In this document: in pieces, positions 46,201 to 57,060 of the stretch
Numbering within the stretch: the first letter of the stretch is position 1
Layout: every line of letters begins with the position of its first letter
NCBI GenBank assembly: GCA_001414345.1
Contig: LLCB01000247.1
Span: 1-64,000 of the forward strand
Source of the DNA: Hymenoscyphus infarciens
Taxonomy: Eukaryota; Ascomycota; Leotiomycetes; Helotiales; Helotiaceae
DNA: 64,000 nt
Direction: 5' to 3'
The notes under the pieces: generated by a model
What the model was told of the DNA's origin: nothing
Databases searched by the model: none
Seen by the model: the letters and a program-made list of their open reading frames with translations, nothing else
Program-made: the position numbers and the translations under genes

Positions 46201-48790
46201 TTAGTTAATATAATACCTAGCTCTTTCTAGTATATATTATAATCTTAGTACTAATAGGTAGCTAAATCGCTTATAAAGTCGTTAAATATTAATATTTATA
46301 AGAAATATTAAGTACTTCTATATAAAGTTATATATAGCTTTATCCTAGAGTAGAAAAGAGTATTTAAATCGTTATATAATAGAGAACCTTTTAATCTCTA
46401 TTCCTTTCTTATTCTCTTAGATAAGTATATTTTAAAGATTATTTAAAGTAACTTTTAAGTTATCTATATTATTAATATAAAGAATAAAAAGAGTATTAGA
46501 TTATACTATATAAAATTTAGTCTTTCTAATTAGTATATCAATTATTATTAATTCTAAAGATAGAGTATATCTCTTACTAAACTAGATATTAAATTAACTC
46601 TTTATATCTTTATTAATTAAAACGCTTTTAATAAGTCTAATATATATAAGATATTAGTTATATCCTATACTTAACTTTTAAGCTACTCTAGTATCGATTA
46701 TTATACTAAAGAAGTTCTCTTTTATATATCTTTTAACTATTATTATAAACACCTTCTCTATAAATTCATATATAACGTTAGAAGTATTATTTAGGTTTTA
46801 TAAGATATATCTATTAATAACGTGTTTTTATACTAAACTTATTAAACTTATAGTAAGTTATTTAATATTTAAATTATTAATAAATCCTATAAAAGTAATA
46901 TTATAATAGATAACTTTATTATCTAAGCTAATATCTAATAAGTAACTATCTTCTTTTAATAAAGTAATAGCTTAAAATATCTCTAATATCTCTTTCTTCT
47001 AAGTACTCTAAGCGTATACTATATTTATATTATATACTTTTCTAGTATATCTGTCTTACTTCTCTTTAAAATGTCTAGAATTTAAATTAGTCTATTTAGT
47101 AAAGTAATAGTTCTACTCTTCTTAACTATAATCCTAAGATAAATAGTCGTCCTTTCTATATATATAATATATCCTCTTCTTCTTATATTAATCTATACTA
47201 CTAAATTTATTTATACTACTATATTATCTACTTTTATAGAAGTATCTTTTAGTTATTATAGTTTTATTTATAACTATCTCTAAATAGACTTTTATATAGA
47301 ATCGGATCGAACTTTATAGAAGAGTAATAGTATTAGAAATCAAAGGATCTTAAAGTAAGATTAATATTACTATAGTATAATCTAGGACTCTTTTATATAC
47401 TAAAATTAGCTTATTTGAAAATTAACTATTAATATAAAAGTCTATAAAGAGGGAAAATCTTAGTAAATTAAGTCTTAATAATATATTCTTAAAAAAGCTT
47501 AATATTAATACTCTAGATACTTATATTATCTCTTATAAATTAATATTATTCTACTTAGATAATTAACCTTTTTTGTAAAGTTTATTTTTAAAGTATTATT
47601 ATATAGATATAGATAAAACTTTAAAAGATTAATTATTATTTTTATTAAAAAGTATAATATAAAAGTAATTTAAAGCGTTATCTTTTAATATAGTAGAGAA
47701 GGTAAGAGAGTAAATCGCTAGTAATACTCTACTTCTCTTATATATATTCTTAAATATTATAACTTTAATTATAAAGTTATCTTCTTTTCTACTATACTTT
47801 TAATTGTTCTTATATACTTTTATAAGAGTACTTAATACGTGAGAGTAGTTTTAACTCTTTAAACTTTAAGAAGTTAATTCTAGTTTAAAATATACTATAT
47901 TTATTTATACTAGTAGTCTTCTACTAGAATTATTCTATTACTAATTATATTCTAAATACTTAAAGATATTATTAAAGTTATTAGTAATAATATTATTATT
48001 AAATTAGTATAATATAAAGAAAGAGGTACGGTTATCTTTTAGTAGACTTAGTAGTTAGATTAGAGGTTATATAAGATTATTAAAATCTCTTCTTTTAGTT
48101 AGTAGAATTAAAGTTATTAAAAATGTTAGTTGTTATTATTATTATATAGAGAATGATTATTATATAGTAGAGGCTTATAAAGCTTCGTCTCTAGCCTTCG
48201 TCTTAGATCGAGTGTTTTAAGTAATATTTTTAGCTAGAGGTTATTATTATAAAGGTTATAGAGGTTATAGAGATTATAGAGGTTATAGATATTATTACTA
48301 TAGCTTTTATTATCTTTTAGCGTGTTCTAATATATATTTATAATAGGAACTAAAGTCTTTAGTACTAGCTCCTTCTAATACTATATCTTTTAATTCTTCG
48401 TCCGACTACTTAGTTTAGTAAACCTCGGTAGTAGTATTATATAGTGCTTAAGATATAAGTATCTTATATCTATCTATCTCAACCTATACACCTCTTCTAC
48501 GAAGTATTCGTCGTAACTTAGTAGTAGTAGATTAGTAGATTTTAGCGAATTTATCTTAATTCTATCTTTTAAAGTCTACTTAAAATTCGTTCTAAAGAAG
48601 AAGGTCTTCGTTCTCTTCTTTAGCGTATTCCTCTTCTCGTTTAGTAGTATATATCGTCTCTTCTATTAGAGTCGGTATATCCGCTATATTATTGTTATTT
48701 AAAGTAGTAGATGTTATTGAAAAGTCGTTATCGGGTTTCAGGTAAATAAAGTGTCTTAGAGAGTATGAATTATCTTAGAGGATAATAGGA

Positions 48791-49155
48791 AGTTAGTAAG
48801 AGGTCGGTATTTACAATTAGCGCTTCCTGTCTTAAGAAGCGTTTATAGTTTATTAAAACGATACTACTAGTCTTATATTTAGTAGGCGTTTAAGAGATCT
48901 CTTTAGAGAGAGGTAGGAGGTTAGAAGGTCTCTTAGAGAGAGGTAGAAGGTCTCTTAAAAGTTAGTAGAGAGTTAGTAAGAGGTTAGTATTTATAATTAG
49001 TACTTCCTATCTTAAGAAGCGTTTATAGTTTATTAAATGGAAAGTATCGATACTAACGATTTTATATATAGTAGGCGTTTAAGAGGTCTCTTAAAAGAGA
49101 TAGGAGATTAGAGGTAGTAATAGACACTTCTTATATTAAGAAGTGTTTATAGTAT
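48791..49155. repeat. 180-bp tandem repeat, about 2.3 copies, inside the LTR element
   Basis: AGTTAGTAAGAGGT starts equivalent blocks at 48791 and 48971, and CTTAAGAAGCGTTTATAG recurs in both. A third, shorter piece ends at 49155. The position, next to the right LTR, corresponds to the 5' leader or start of gag of the minus-strand element. Confidence 0.75.
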
Positions 49156-49290
49156 TATTGAAAATTATAGTAGAAGGAATTACGATTAGAGAAGAGGAGT
49201 CTACTAGTAATATCGAGTTTACTTTTATATAAGTATATCTATAGTAGAAATATACGAAGTAACTAAGTATCTAATCTATACGTCTACTAA

Positions 49291-49472
49291 TTAGTATTAG
49301 TATAACTTATAGTTATAAAAGTAATATAAAAAGAGTTATATTATCGTTTATATATACCGAGTAAAGCTAGCTACGATGCCTACTTAAGTAGCTCTTAAGC
49401 GAGAAGGTCACGTGTTCCTACGTATGCTATCCCGAGTAGTTACTTACTCTTAAGTTATACTAATACTAATAT
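49291..49472 (-). repeat. Right LTR (5' LTR of the minus-strand element)
   Basis: Same sequence as 43079-43254 in the same orientation, 6.2 kb away. Its ends form a 20-bp inverted repeat, ATTAGTATTAGTATAACTTA. Confidence 0.65.
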
Positions 49473-50935
49473 TTAATTAATAGCTTTAAAAGCTTTAAAT
49501 ATATTAAAAGCTTCTACTTTATTAAATAGAACCTTCTATACTTAAGTAAGATACTACTCTTATTAATACTATTATAAATAAATTTAAATCTAGCTAGGTA
49601 ATCTAATATAGCTATTATACTATATATATTTACCTTTATTATAAGCTAAGCTTCTTTATTAGTAAAAGAGAGATTACTTAATTAAATTAGTAAATAGTAT
49701 CTATATCTACTAAGGTTAAGAAGAATATTCTTAAGAGAGTTTATAAGTAGTTTATTATTAAGAGACTAAATCGAGTATAAAGTATTAACAACTATAATAA
49801 ATTATCCTTCTATAACTTCTAAATATATAGATTTATTAATATCTACTTATATAAGATATTAGAATATTTTATTAGCCTTTTTAACTATATCTAGGTTATA
49901 GTTATAAAGTATTATCTTTAATTAATATATAAATATAGCTTCTTAAAAGTAGTATAAGTAGATAAAGATATAAAGACTCTTTTAATAGTAGTATACTATC
50001 TTCTTTTATAGTACTAAAAGAAGCCTAATTTAAGAATATTAAAGACCTAGGTATATAGTACTTTTACTAAAAACTAGTATATTAAGTAATAGTAGTATAT
50101 TCTAATTAATTAATAAACTTCTTAATAAATAGAATACTTTTAAGTACTTAAATAAAAGAGTCTTTTTAATAGTTTAAAGTATAATTAGATTACTTTATAA
50201 TATATTTATATAGACGTTATCTACTACTAGATTAACAAGTTTATTAAAACTTATAATATATACTCTATTTAAAAGTAATATTAGTAATAGTAGAAAGTGT
50301 TATAAAAGAAGCTAAATAAGATATATAATTATTAAGATAATAATACTAGAAACTATAAGTACAAGGCTAATTTAGAGATATAGAAGAATCTCTAGAAAGA
50401 GGTCTCTTTTTATAATAATATTATATATCTTAATAATAATACTTATATAGTATATAACTAGATTAAAATAGGTTAGCTTAAAGCTAGTAATAAAGACTTT
50501 AACCTTTTTAATAAGATATAATTAAGGCTTAATATACTATATACTTGATTTTACTTATATCTTTATATAGAATTATATACTAAGAGGTATATCTATTAAA
50601 TAAAGGAATTAATTATACTAGTAAGAGAGAAGAATCTTATTAATACTATAAAAGCTCTTATACTTAAGGTAAAAGAAGAGATAAGTAATAGACCTAGGTA
50701 TTATAGTAGAGAGTATAAATAAGACGTTATAGTATATATAGATACTAACTAGCCTTTATAGAATAACTAAGAGTAATATATTAAATCTAATAAAGAAGAA
50801 AAAGAGGAAATAAAGAGAGATAATAGTAGTAGAATATACTTTAAGCCTAGTCCTTCTAAATAAGTAGATTTTAGGTTATCTAAGGTATTATTAAGAAGAG
50901 TAGAAATACTAGTTTTAAAGCGCTAATAATACTAT
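49473..50935 (+). pseudogene. 3' part of the DNA transposon gene, RIP-destroyed
   Basis: A plus-strand frame from about 50300 to 50935 reads as a Lys/Glu/Asn/Tyr-rich polypeptide if the TAA and TAG codons are taken as mutated glutamines. It probably continues the gene interrupted at 43070. It ends AAG CGC TAA just before the right terminal repeat. No domain is recognised. Confidence 0.35.
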
Positions 50936-51112
50936 AATTTATTAAATATATATACTTTTAGTATACCTAAATAGCTTTAATATATAATTCTCTTAACTTC
51001 GAAGTATAATTAAGTATAAAAGGTAGTAGTAGAGTACGTTGAATTATAATATATTTAGGTATAAAAAGTCGATTTTCTAAAATGTCCGAGAGAGTCGCTA
51101 ACAGCTACTATA
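50930..51112 (-). repeat. Right terminal inverted repeat of the DNA transposon
   Basis: Reverse complement of the left repeat. It keeps higher GC in its outermost 50 bp (GAGAGAGTCGCTAACAGC). Confidence 0.8.
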
Positions 51113-51994
51113 CTTTACACGAAGCCCCGTGACCTTTCGCTGAAATCGATTTCTGCGGTGTTCTGCGGACAACACCACTAGAACTCCGAATAATTAATTT
51201 TACGCACCAACAATGATATATCAGTCTACGCAACTCAATAGCATAGTACTTATAGTAATTTGGGATAGTCTAAATCCTATATAACTTATTAGAATTATAA
51301 TAGCTTTGAAAGCTAACTATATAGCTAGTCTTAATATTTATTCTTATTTACCTCTCTATCCCTCCCCGAACAGAATCCTGTCTACTCTATATACAGTAGC
51401 CTATCTAATTTTGCAAAACCAAAAACTTTAGCATGTGAAATCCCTAACACCTACACCTCTCTCATATTCCCAAATCCACCACCCGTAACAAAGACAGACA
51501 ACATTCTCACATCCATCGCATCGCATATACAAAAAAAAAAAAAAAGTTTGAAAAACAATAACGAGAAGTTCCCGGGATCCATCTCGCCATACATCTCGCC
51601 ATACATCCCAAGGACCGAGAAAGAAGAGGCACGCACCTGGATTCGAACCGTACGTACATAGCCGCGGTAGAGACCTCAGATAGCCTATGGACCTTCAAAC
51701 TTGCGATGACGGAAAAAGAAGCGGAAAACCAATAACGTACTCGTAGGGAGAGTGACAATGTACTTCTTGGAAAGAAAGCAATAAATACTCGACGGCGGCC
51801 TTGGTAATACCCACCAGTGATAACCCTAACTCTAACCCTGGTGGCACTGGTTGAGGAACAAGTACTCGACACTAGATACCCAACAACATGCTAATATGAA
51901 GCACCAAGCTGTCAGAGCCTTACATAACTTAGCAAGTTTGACCCAACCATGCATCAAAAGAAACCCTGACGTCACCAACTTACGACTCGCACCT

Positions 51995-52048
51995 CAACAC
52001 AGCAAACACAGCAAAACACAGCAAAACACAGCAAAACACAGCAAAATA
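51995..52048. repeat. ACAGCAAAAC minisatellite
   Basis: About five copies of a 10-bp unit, the first one shortened. Confidence 0.9.
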
Positions 52049-52572
52049 TACTTAACACCTGCACCAGAGCACCAAAACCATATTAAACAAAAGAACCCCA
52101 CAACAACCAAACTCTTGGTCAAGCACCTGGGCAGGGCAAGAGAGTATCAAGTCCCCGTGTTTCCGATCCGGCTCTTAATCCCGCCGGGCGGTTTCAACAG
52201 GTGCCAGGCCAGCTTATCGCATCGCATCGCATCGCCTCCACTCTTCTCTTCTCTTATCGTGAAGCTTACCCCGCATTCCATTCCACTCCAAAAGTGGGTC
52301 CCTCCCGACCCAAAAATCATACTCGTACCTCACCAACCTCACCAACCCCACACAAGAAGTGAATACCTCCGTAAACGTAAATAGCAAGGCATGAGGTGTG
52401 GGAAAACCAGAGTGAGTGCACATTTGGAAATAGCTTCACATGCCAAACTCGGCAAAGAAAGAGAAAGCTCAGAGCTGCCGACTACGGGATAAAGAAGAGA
52501 GAGAGGGAGAGAGAGAGGAGCAAACGGAATTCCGTGCCTAGGTATAAAAGGTAGAGAAAGAGTTGGAGTAAG

Positions 52573-52626
52573 GTACTGACTGACTGACTGACTGACTGGT
52601 GAGAAAGGAGAAAGGAGAAAGGAGAA
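52573..52626. repeat. ACTG tetranucleotide run followed by AAAGGAG run
   Basis: Six ACTG units run to about 52598, then three to four GAGAAAG/AAAGGAG units. Confidence 0.9.
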
Positions 52627-52878
52627 TCCAAGTCGGTCAAAAAACAATCAGCGAGTATTATATGAGATTCCTCACAATTCACGGTACCTGGATGCGATGC
52701 GGACTTCGGGAATACTCGTGTGCTGTCCTGCCTTTCTCGGGGTATGGGAAAGCATCATGATGGGTGGTAAAAGAATCTCCCCCAAAACACGGTATTCTTT
52801 CTTTTGTACTCGTACACTGTAGTAGAGTAGCAGTCGGGTTTCCCTCGGAAAAAGAGAACGAAGAACAATGTCATAGTT

Positions 52879-52932
52879 CCCTCCCTTCTCTCCTTCCCTC
52901 CTTCCCTCCTTCCCTCCTTCCCTCCTTCCTTT
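52879..52932. repeat. CCTT/CCCT polypyrimidine repeat
   Basis: TTCCCTCC units repeat about five times. Such polypyrimidine tracts are common near fungal promoters. Confidence 0.85.
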
Positions 52933-54082
52933 AAACAATTCCCTTGATGCGAAAAAGCGTGCGAATGCTCCCCTCAATACGCAACGACGCTATCCCCAGT
53001 CATTCCCTTCCATTTGACCTCGTTCATCCTTCACCATCCCGGGATCACTTCCTCCCGTAAGTACTTACCTAACCACTGAATCGTCCAGCAAGCAGCAACT
53101 TCTGACGCAAGTAACCAAAGGCGCGCCTGCCCTCGTGCCTTCAACCCCGCATTTGAACCAAACAGAGTTCTAGGTCTACCTTATCATCCCAACGACTTAA
53201 ACCCAAAGGACCAACGGGAGGAAGGAGCAGTGCACCATCAAAAGCCAGCCGCCAGCCACCTGCACGAAACACCTCCTTCCATCTTCTTCAACAAATCTCT
53301 CGACGACAACAACAAATTCTTCATCCCCTACGCATCTATTTGGTCCTCGCTGTCGTCGCTCCTTTGTTTACCATCCTTGATAATTCCCATTCACCTCATT
53401 CCATAGGGCTGATCTCCGCATGCAACTCAACAATTAAAGCTCCCTGTACCGCCAATCCGCCCATTCAACCCCGCCCCGCTCGCGTCTCAAAACCATTCTC
53501 CACTTTAGCAGATCAGCCATATCGACGAGACATCACCACCTCGAGAACAGTGATTTCTGACAGCCTTCAGAAGTTACTCCCAACGGAAAATTTACCAGTA
53601 AGCCCCATCACTCTGCTCGCACAAATTATCCTTTTTCCCATGTCGAGTCCCATGGTCGCAAAGTGTCAGAGGGGCCTTGGTGACGTTTTCACCAATTATC
53701 CCCGGCTCCTTGGTAGAGTTTAAGACCAAGGAACAAATGGATGGGCACGAACTTGTTGAACAAAGGTTGCCGCAAGTGGGCCAACTTGGCATGTACCATC
53801 GAAGTTCGAGGTTCCAGCCGCTTTGTTCTTGTCCCAATCCAAAATAAGAACAAGCCGCCAATAAATCCCGTCGAACATGTCGAACCCCACCAATAAATTT
53901 TTTGATGGCGGTGCAAGTTCCGTCAACAAAAATCATCCCGTACCTAGAGAGAACGAGATGTTTTTCCACTTCATTTCTACTTTCCACCAGAATAAAAAAA
54001 GCTGACGTTTGTATTTTCCTGGCTTTTAGCCGTCAAGCTGCTCGACTTGACAATCGTTTACCACTCTATCTCCTCGGCTTCC

Positions 54083-55156
54083 ATGTCGACCTCAAACTCC
54101 ATTAAGCAAGCTGCGGAGGCTGCGCGCAACAAGACTTCTGAAGCAATTGAAGCAACCCGATCCTTCGCAGACTCTGCCGAAGCAATGGCTGTCCGAAACG
54201 ATTTCCTTCATTCGCCCTTCATGCGAGGGGCTCTGCCATTCATCAACGGAGGTGCAGCTGGCATGGTAGCAACAGGTATCATCCAACCAATCGACATGAT
54301 TAAAGTCCGTCTGCAACTGGCTGGCGAGGGAGTGCGAACAGGACCTAAACCAACGCCTTTGTCTGTCACTAGGGAGATTATAAAAGCCGGAAAGGTGATG
54401 GATTTGTACACGGGTATTTCCGCCGGACTTTTAAGACAAGGAGTTTATACGACTGCACGTATGGGCTTCTTTGAGACATTTTTGAAATCCTTTGCGGCAC
54501 GAGCAAAAGCCAATGGCAAGGAAATTGGCTTCAAAGAGCGAGGAACGTCGGGGGTGGCAGCAGGCGCACTTGCGTCGTTTCTGGGAAATCCGGCAGATCT
54601 GGCACTCATTCGGATGCAATCTGATGGGTTGAAGCCAGCCGCCGAACGAAAGAATTACACCTCCGTTATTCAAGCTTTGAAAGGCATTGCTAAATCGGAG
54701 GGAGTCTTGGGTTTGTGGGCCGGCTGCACGCCAACTGTTGCTCGAGCCATGGCCTTGAACTTTGGACAATTGGCATTCTTTTCAGAAGCAAAGGATAGAT
54801 TGAAGGACATCAACATGAGTCCCACAGGAAAGACAATGACCGCGAGTGCTGTGGCAGGTTTCTTCGCCAGCTTCTTCAGTCTTCCATTCGACTTTGTCAA
54901 GACTAGGTTGCAAAAGCAACAGCGTGCGGCGGATGGCACACTTCCATATAAGAATATGGCAGACTGCTTCAGAAAGGTTGCCAAAGAGGAAGGACTCCTG
55001 AGATTCTATAGAGGGTTCAGCACGTACTACGTGAGAATTGCACCCCATGCGTAAGTCCACCCTTCCTAAAAGCCACCAAGGAATATGATGCTAACATTCT
55101 GATATAGCATGATTACATTGATTGTGGCAGACTACCTTAAACTGATCACATTGTGA
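54083..55156 (+). CDS. Mitochondrial carrier, 2-oxoglutarate/malate type
   Basis: Two exons, 54083-55050 and 55108-55156 (intron 57 bp, GTAAGT to GATATAG), give 338 residues. Three carrier repeats each have the Px[DE]xx[KR] signature or its variant: PIDMIKVRLQ, PADLALIRMQ and PFDFVKTRLQ. The NPADLALIRMQSDG form of the second is characteristic of the oxoglutarate/malate carrier branch, which exchanges the two acids across the inner mitochondrial membrane. Residues 1-38 are an extra Ala/Glu/Lys-rich amphipathic helix before the first span. The in-frame ATG at 54047 would add 12 residues; 54083 (MSTSNS) is preferred for its context. The terminal exon codes only for the last 16 residues. Confidence 0.9.
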
Positions 55157-55536
55157 ATCAATCTTCGGCGCTGATAGAGAAGGGCCTTGCAAAATACGGA
55201 CGCAACGGACAATCGGCAATCGGAGAATTGAGTTGGTGTAAATATGCATGGCGTAGGGAGGTTTGGGTAAAGGTCGGTTTTTTTTGGGATGAATTTGGAT
55301 TTTAGCGTTTTGGTTGATGTTATATGCCGTTGATTCGGTTGTGCTTGCTGGTATGGCCAAGAATACCTCAAAAATACCATTTGTTTCTTCAAAACACTCT
55401 TATGTTTCTCAAGAATCCAAAACTTGGAGAAATATCAACATATTATGTGATTCGTAAAGTAACAGCCGTCCTATCTTGAAAAGAAGGGCACCCCGAAGCG
55501 CCGTACTCTAGGTCCCACGAAACCAAATGTCGCGAA
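55157..55536. other. Convergent intergenic region
   Basis: The 3' regions of the carrier and of TRM7 meet here. Nothing else is seen. Confidence 0.5.
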
Positions 55537-56798
55537 CTACGCAAGGTTCGTCTTTCCATACGCACCACCCTGTGCCTTTCGCAGCTCTAAAGCTCGTTTA
55601 TAAGGGGGAGCAGTAGGTGGCTGTATCGGGTCCAGCGCAATTCGATCCTTTGGCAAATGATATGATGCATCGGCATCGAATGCAGAAAGATCCCCACAGG
55701 CTAGAAATGGAGCAATCCATTTTCCATTCTTCCTTGCATCTGATTCATCTCCTGGAAGCGTAAGCTCAACAATGTCATCTCGTCCATATATGGTAGGGGA
55801 TGACTGTGCGGCGGACCAAGTTCCAGTAGTAGGATCTTGCATTGTTGTAGTTGCAACAATTGGGGCTTGGGCTGCCTTGACTTTGGCCATGTTGTCCAAT
55901 TTGTTTCCAACACCCATGGGCTCTTCCATACTTGGCTCAAATCCTTCCGGGGGCTGGAAATTGATGCATACGATGAAGGCTTCCACACTACTGGCTCTGC
56001 TGGATCTGGGTTTTGAGACAACAACTCTCTCGAAGAAGATACTCAATTGAGCGTAGAGCAAGTCGACATTTCTTCCTCGGAATATTTTTGCAACAAATTT
56101 CCCTCCGGGGCGCAAGACACAAAGTGCTAGATTCAAGGCAGCGAACAGAAGCTGGGATTGCACATAGATATCTAGATCGTGGAGACCAGTAACATCTGGG
56201 GCTCCGTCTGAAATTACCAGGTCGACTGGATGCGAGGCATGTTGTGATTTCGTGGAAGGATCGTAATCTGGATCGAGTGCTTTTAGTAGTAGTGGTACGG
56301 TAGCCGGGTGGGTGATGTCGGCCTTCAATGTGATGATGCCTTGTAGAGGACTCATGGGCTGGAGATCAATGGCAACAATCTTGACGTCCTTTCGGGGCTT
56401 CAGCTCTTCCTTCTTCTCCTCGGCCGCTGCAGTTTCAATTTCTGGTGTCGTGTCGGGCGCAAACACCCGTCGCAACATTTGTGATAATTTTGCATCTTTG
56501 TCTTCCCACGCACTTCGGCCGAATTTTTCGCCCTTGATCAAGACTCGAGAGAGGACTTGACTCCAGCTTCCGGGAGCTGCGCAGAGGTCGACGACACGGG
56601 TGACATCTTTGAAGAGGTCGAACTCTGTAGTATCGAGGTCAGCAAGACTCAATCGAGGCGATTGTTGTTGTAGTGATGTGGAATGGTGTTCTTACCTTCG
56701 TCCAGCTGGAGAAGTTTAAAAGCGCTTCGTGCTCGCCACCCTTGCTCCTTTGCGAGTCTGTAGTAAGCATCGCGCTTATCCTTGGAAGACTTACCCAT
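55537..56798 (-). CDS. TRM7: tRNA 2'-O-ribose methyltransferase Trm7 (FtsJ family)
   Basis: Two exons on the minus strand, 56798-56696 and 56624-55537 (intron 71 bp), give 396 residues. [20 protein letters not shown] and [16 protein letters not shown] are near-universal for Trm7. The SAM motif is [15 protein letters not shown] (45-59). The catalytic tetrad K-D-K-E is Lys28, Asp174 ([10 protein letters not shown]), Lys214 (FVAKIFRG) and Glu249 (SSVEAF). Trm7 methylates riboses 32 and 34 in the anticodon loop of some tRNAs, in the cytoplasm, with partner proteins. The yeast enzyme has 310 residues; the extra length is an acidic insertion at about 64-112 and a C-terminal tail from about 260. Exon 1 ends right after LDE, where the RNA-binding N-terminal part meets the Rossmann fold. 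Confidence 0.95.
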
Positions 56799-57060
56799 TG
56801 CGACAGAGATTATGGATCAGAAAACAGCATTGAGGGGTTGTTGAAGTGGGATGAGAGAGATTTGCGACGAAAGACAAATTGTAAGGCTGAGATGTGGGCT
56901 CGCCTTCGCTACTCCGTACTGGAGGACCTTACTTACAGTGTAGCGCGGGGCTGCGACGCTAAGAACTTTCTCTGGAAAAAATATCGGAGTGTGCAACACC
57001 AGGACGCAGGAAACTCTCAACACCAATTCAGTTTACTTCCATTGTTTAAGGATCCTCACC
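56799..57060. promoter_or_regulatory. Divergent promoter between TRM7 and MAK5
   Basis: Only 262 bp separate the two start codons, which point away from each other, so the promoter elements must be shared or interleaved. Both products serve the translation machinery (tRNA modification and 60S ribosome assembly), which would suit joint control; that is inference. No clear TATA box is seen. Confidence 0.6.

Larger units (their letters stand above)
43079..49472 (-). mobile_element. Copia-type LTR retrotransposon remnant, minus strand
   Basis: Two direct repeats of about 180 bp, 43079-43254 and 49291-49472, enclose about 6.0 kb. They share the segment CTACGATGCCTACTTAAGTA and each has inverted ends (TAGTATAACTTA and TAAGTTATAC). 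On the minus strand at 46479-46465 the codons read Tyr-Ile-Asn-Asn-Ile, preceded by Leu-Phe-Ile-Leu. This is the YVDDI box of a reverse transcriptase with both Asp codons changed to Asn by G-to-A mutation. The flank GAGAGA beside the left repeat, read on the minus strand, could be the polypurine tract. All frames are full of stops. Copia rather than Gypsy is inferred from the motif wording only. Confidence 0.65.
40467..51112 (+). mobile_element. RIP-degraded DNA transposon with ~190-bp terminal inverted repeats, containing a nested LTR element
   Basis: The left end (40467 on, TATGGTGGCTGTTAGCGAC) matches the reverse complement of the right end (51112 back, TATAGTAGCTGTTAGCGAC). The match continues for about 190 bp, including ATTTTRGAAAATCGACTTTT and GTACTCTACTACTACC, with mostly transition differences. 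The 6-bp flanks CTTTGC (left) and CTTTAC (right) could be a target-site duplication altered by one transition. Without the nested LTR element the transposon is about 4.2 kb. Long inverted repeats suggest a Mutator-like family, but no DDE motif could be read, so the superfamily is open. Both strands are almost free of CpG and CpA, the mark of heavy RIP. Confidence 0.75.
51113..54082. other. Gene-free, microsatellite-rich region upstream of the carrier
   Basis: No frame shows a recognisable protein. The part from 53100 on is CT-rich and may be the promoter and long 5' leader of the carrier. AT-rich sequence at 51240-51335 could be a further small relic. Confidence 0.5.

Noticed and set aside
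40467..51112. Starship-type giant element
   Set aside because: Too small, with long terminal inverted repeats and no readable tyrosine recombinase (captain) gene at either end; a DNA transposon with a nested LTR element explains the structure.
51639..51700. Possible tRNA gene on the minus strand (perfect B box GGTTCGAATCC)
   Set aside because: The T stem would pair only two or three of five bases, and no acceptor or D stem can be formed upstream, so it is at best a fragment or a chance B box.
51851..52384. 177-codon plus-strand frame
   Set aside because: It is driven by the ACAGCAAAAC minisatellite and stop-poor C-rich sequence; no recognisable protein.
53340..53723. 127-codon plus-strand frame before the carrier gene
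   Set aside because: It is Pro/Ser-rich with no domain, lies in CT-rich sequence typical of a 5' leader, and cannot be spliced in frame to the carrier by any site I could see.
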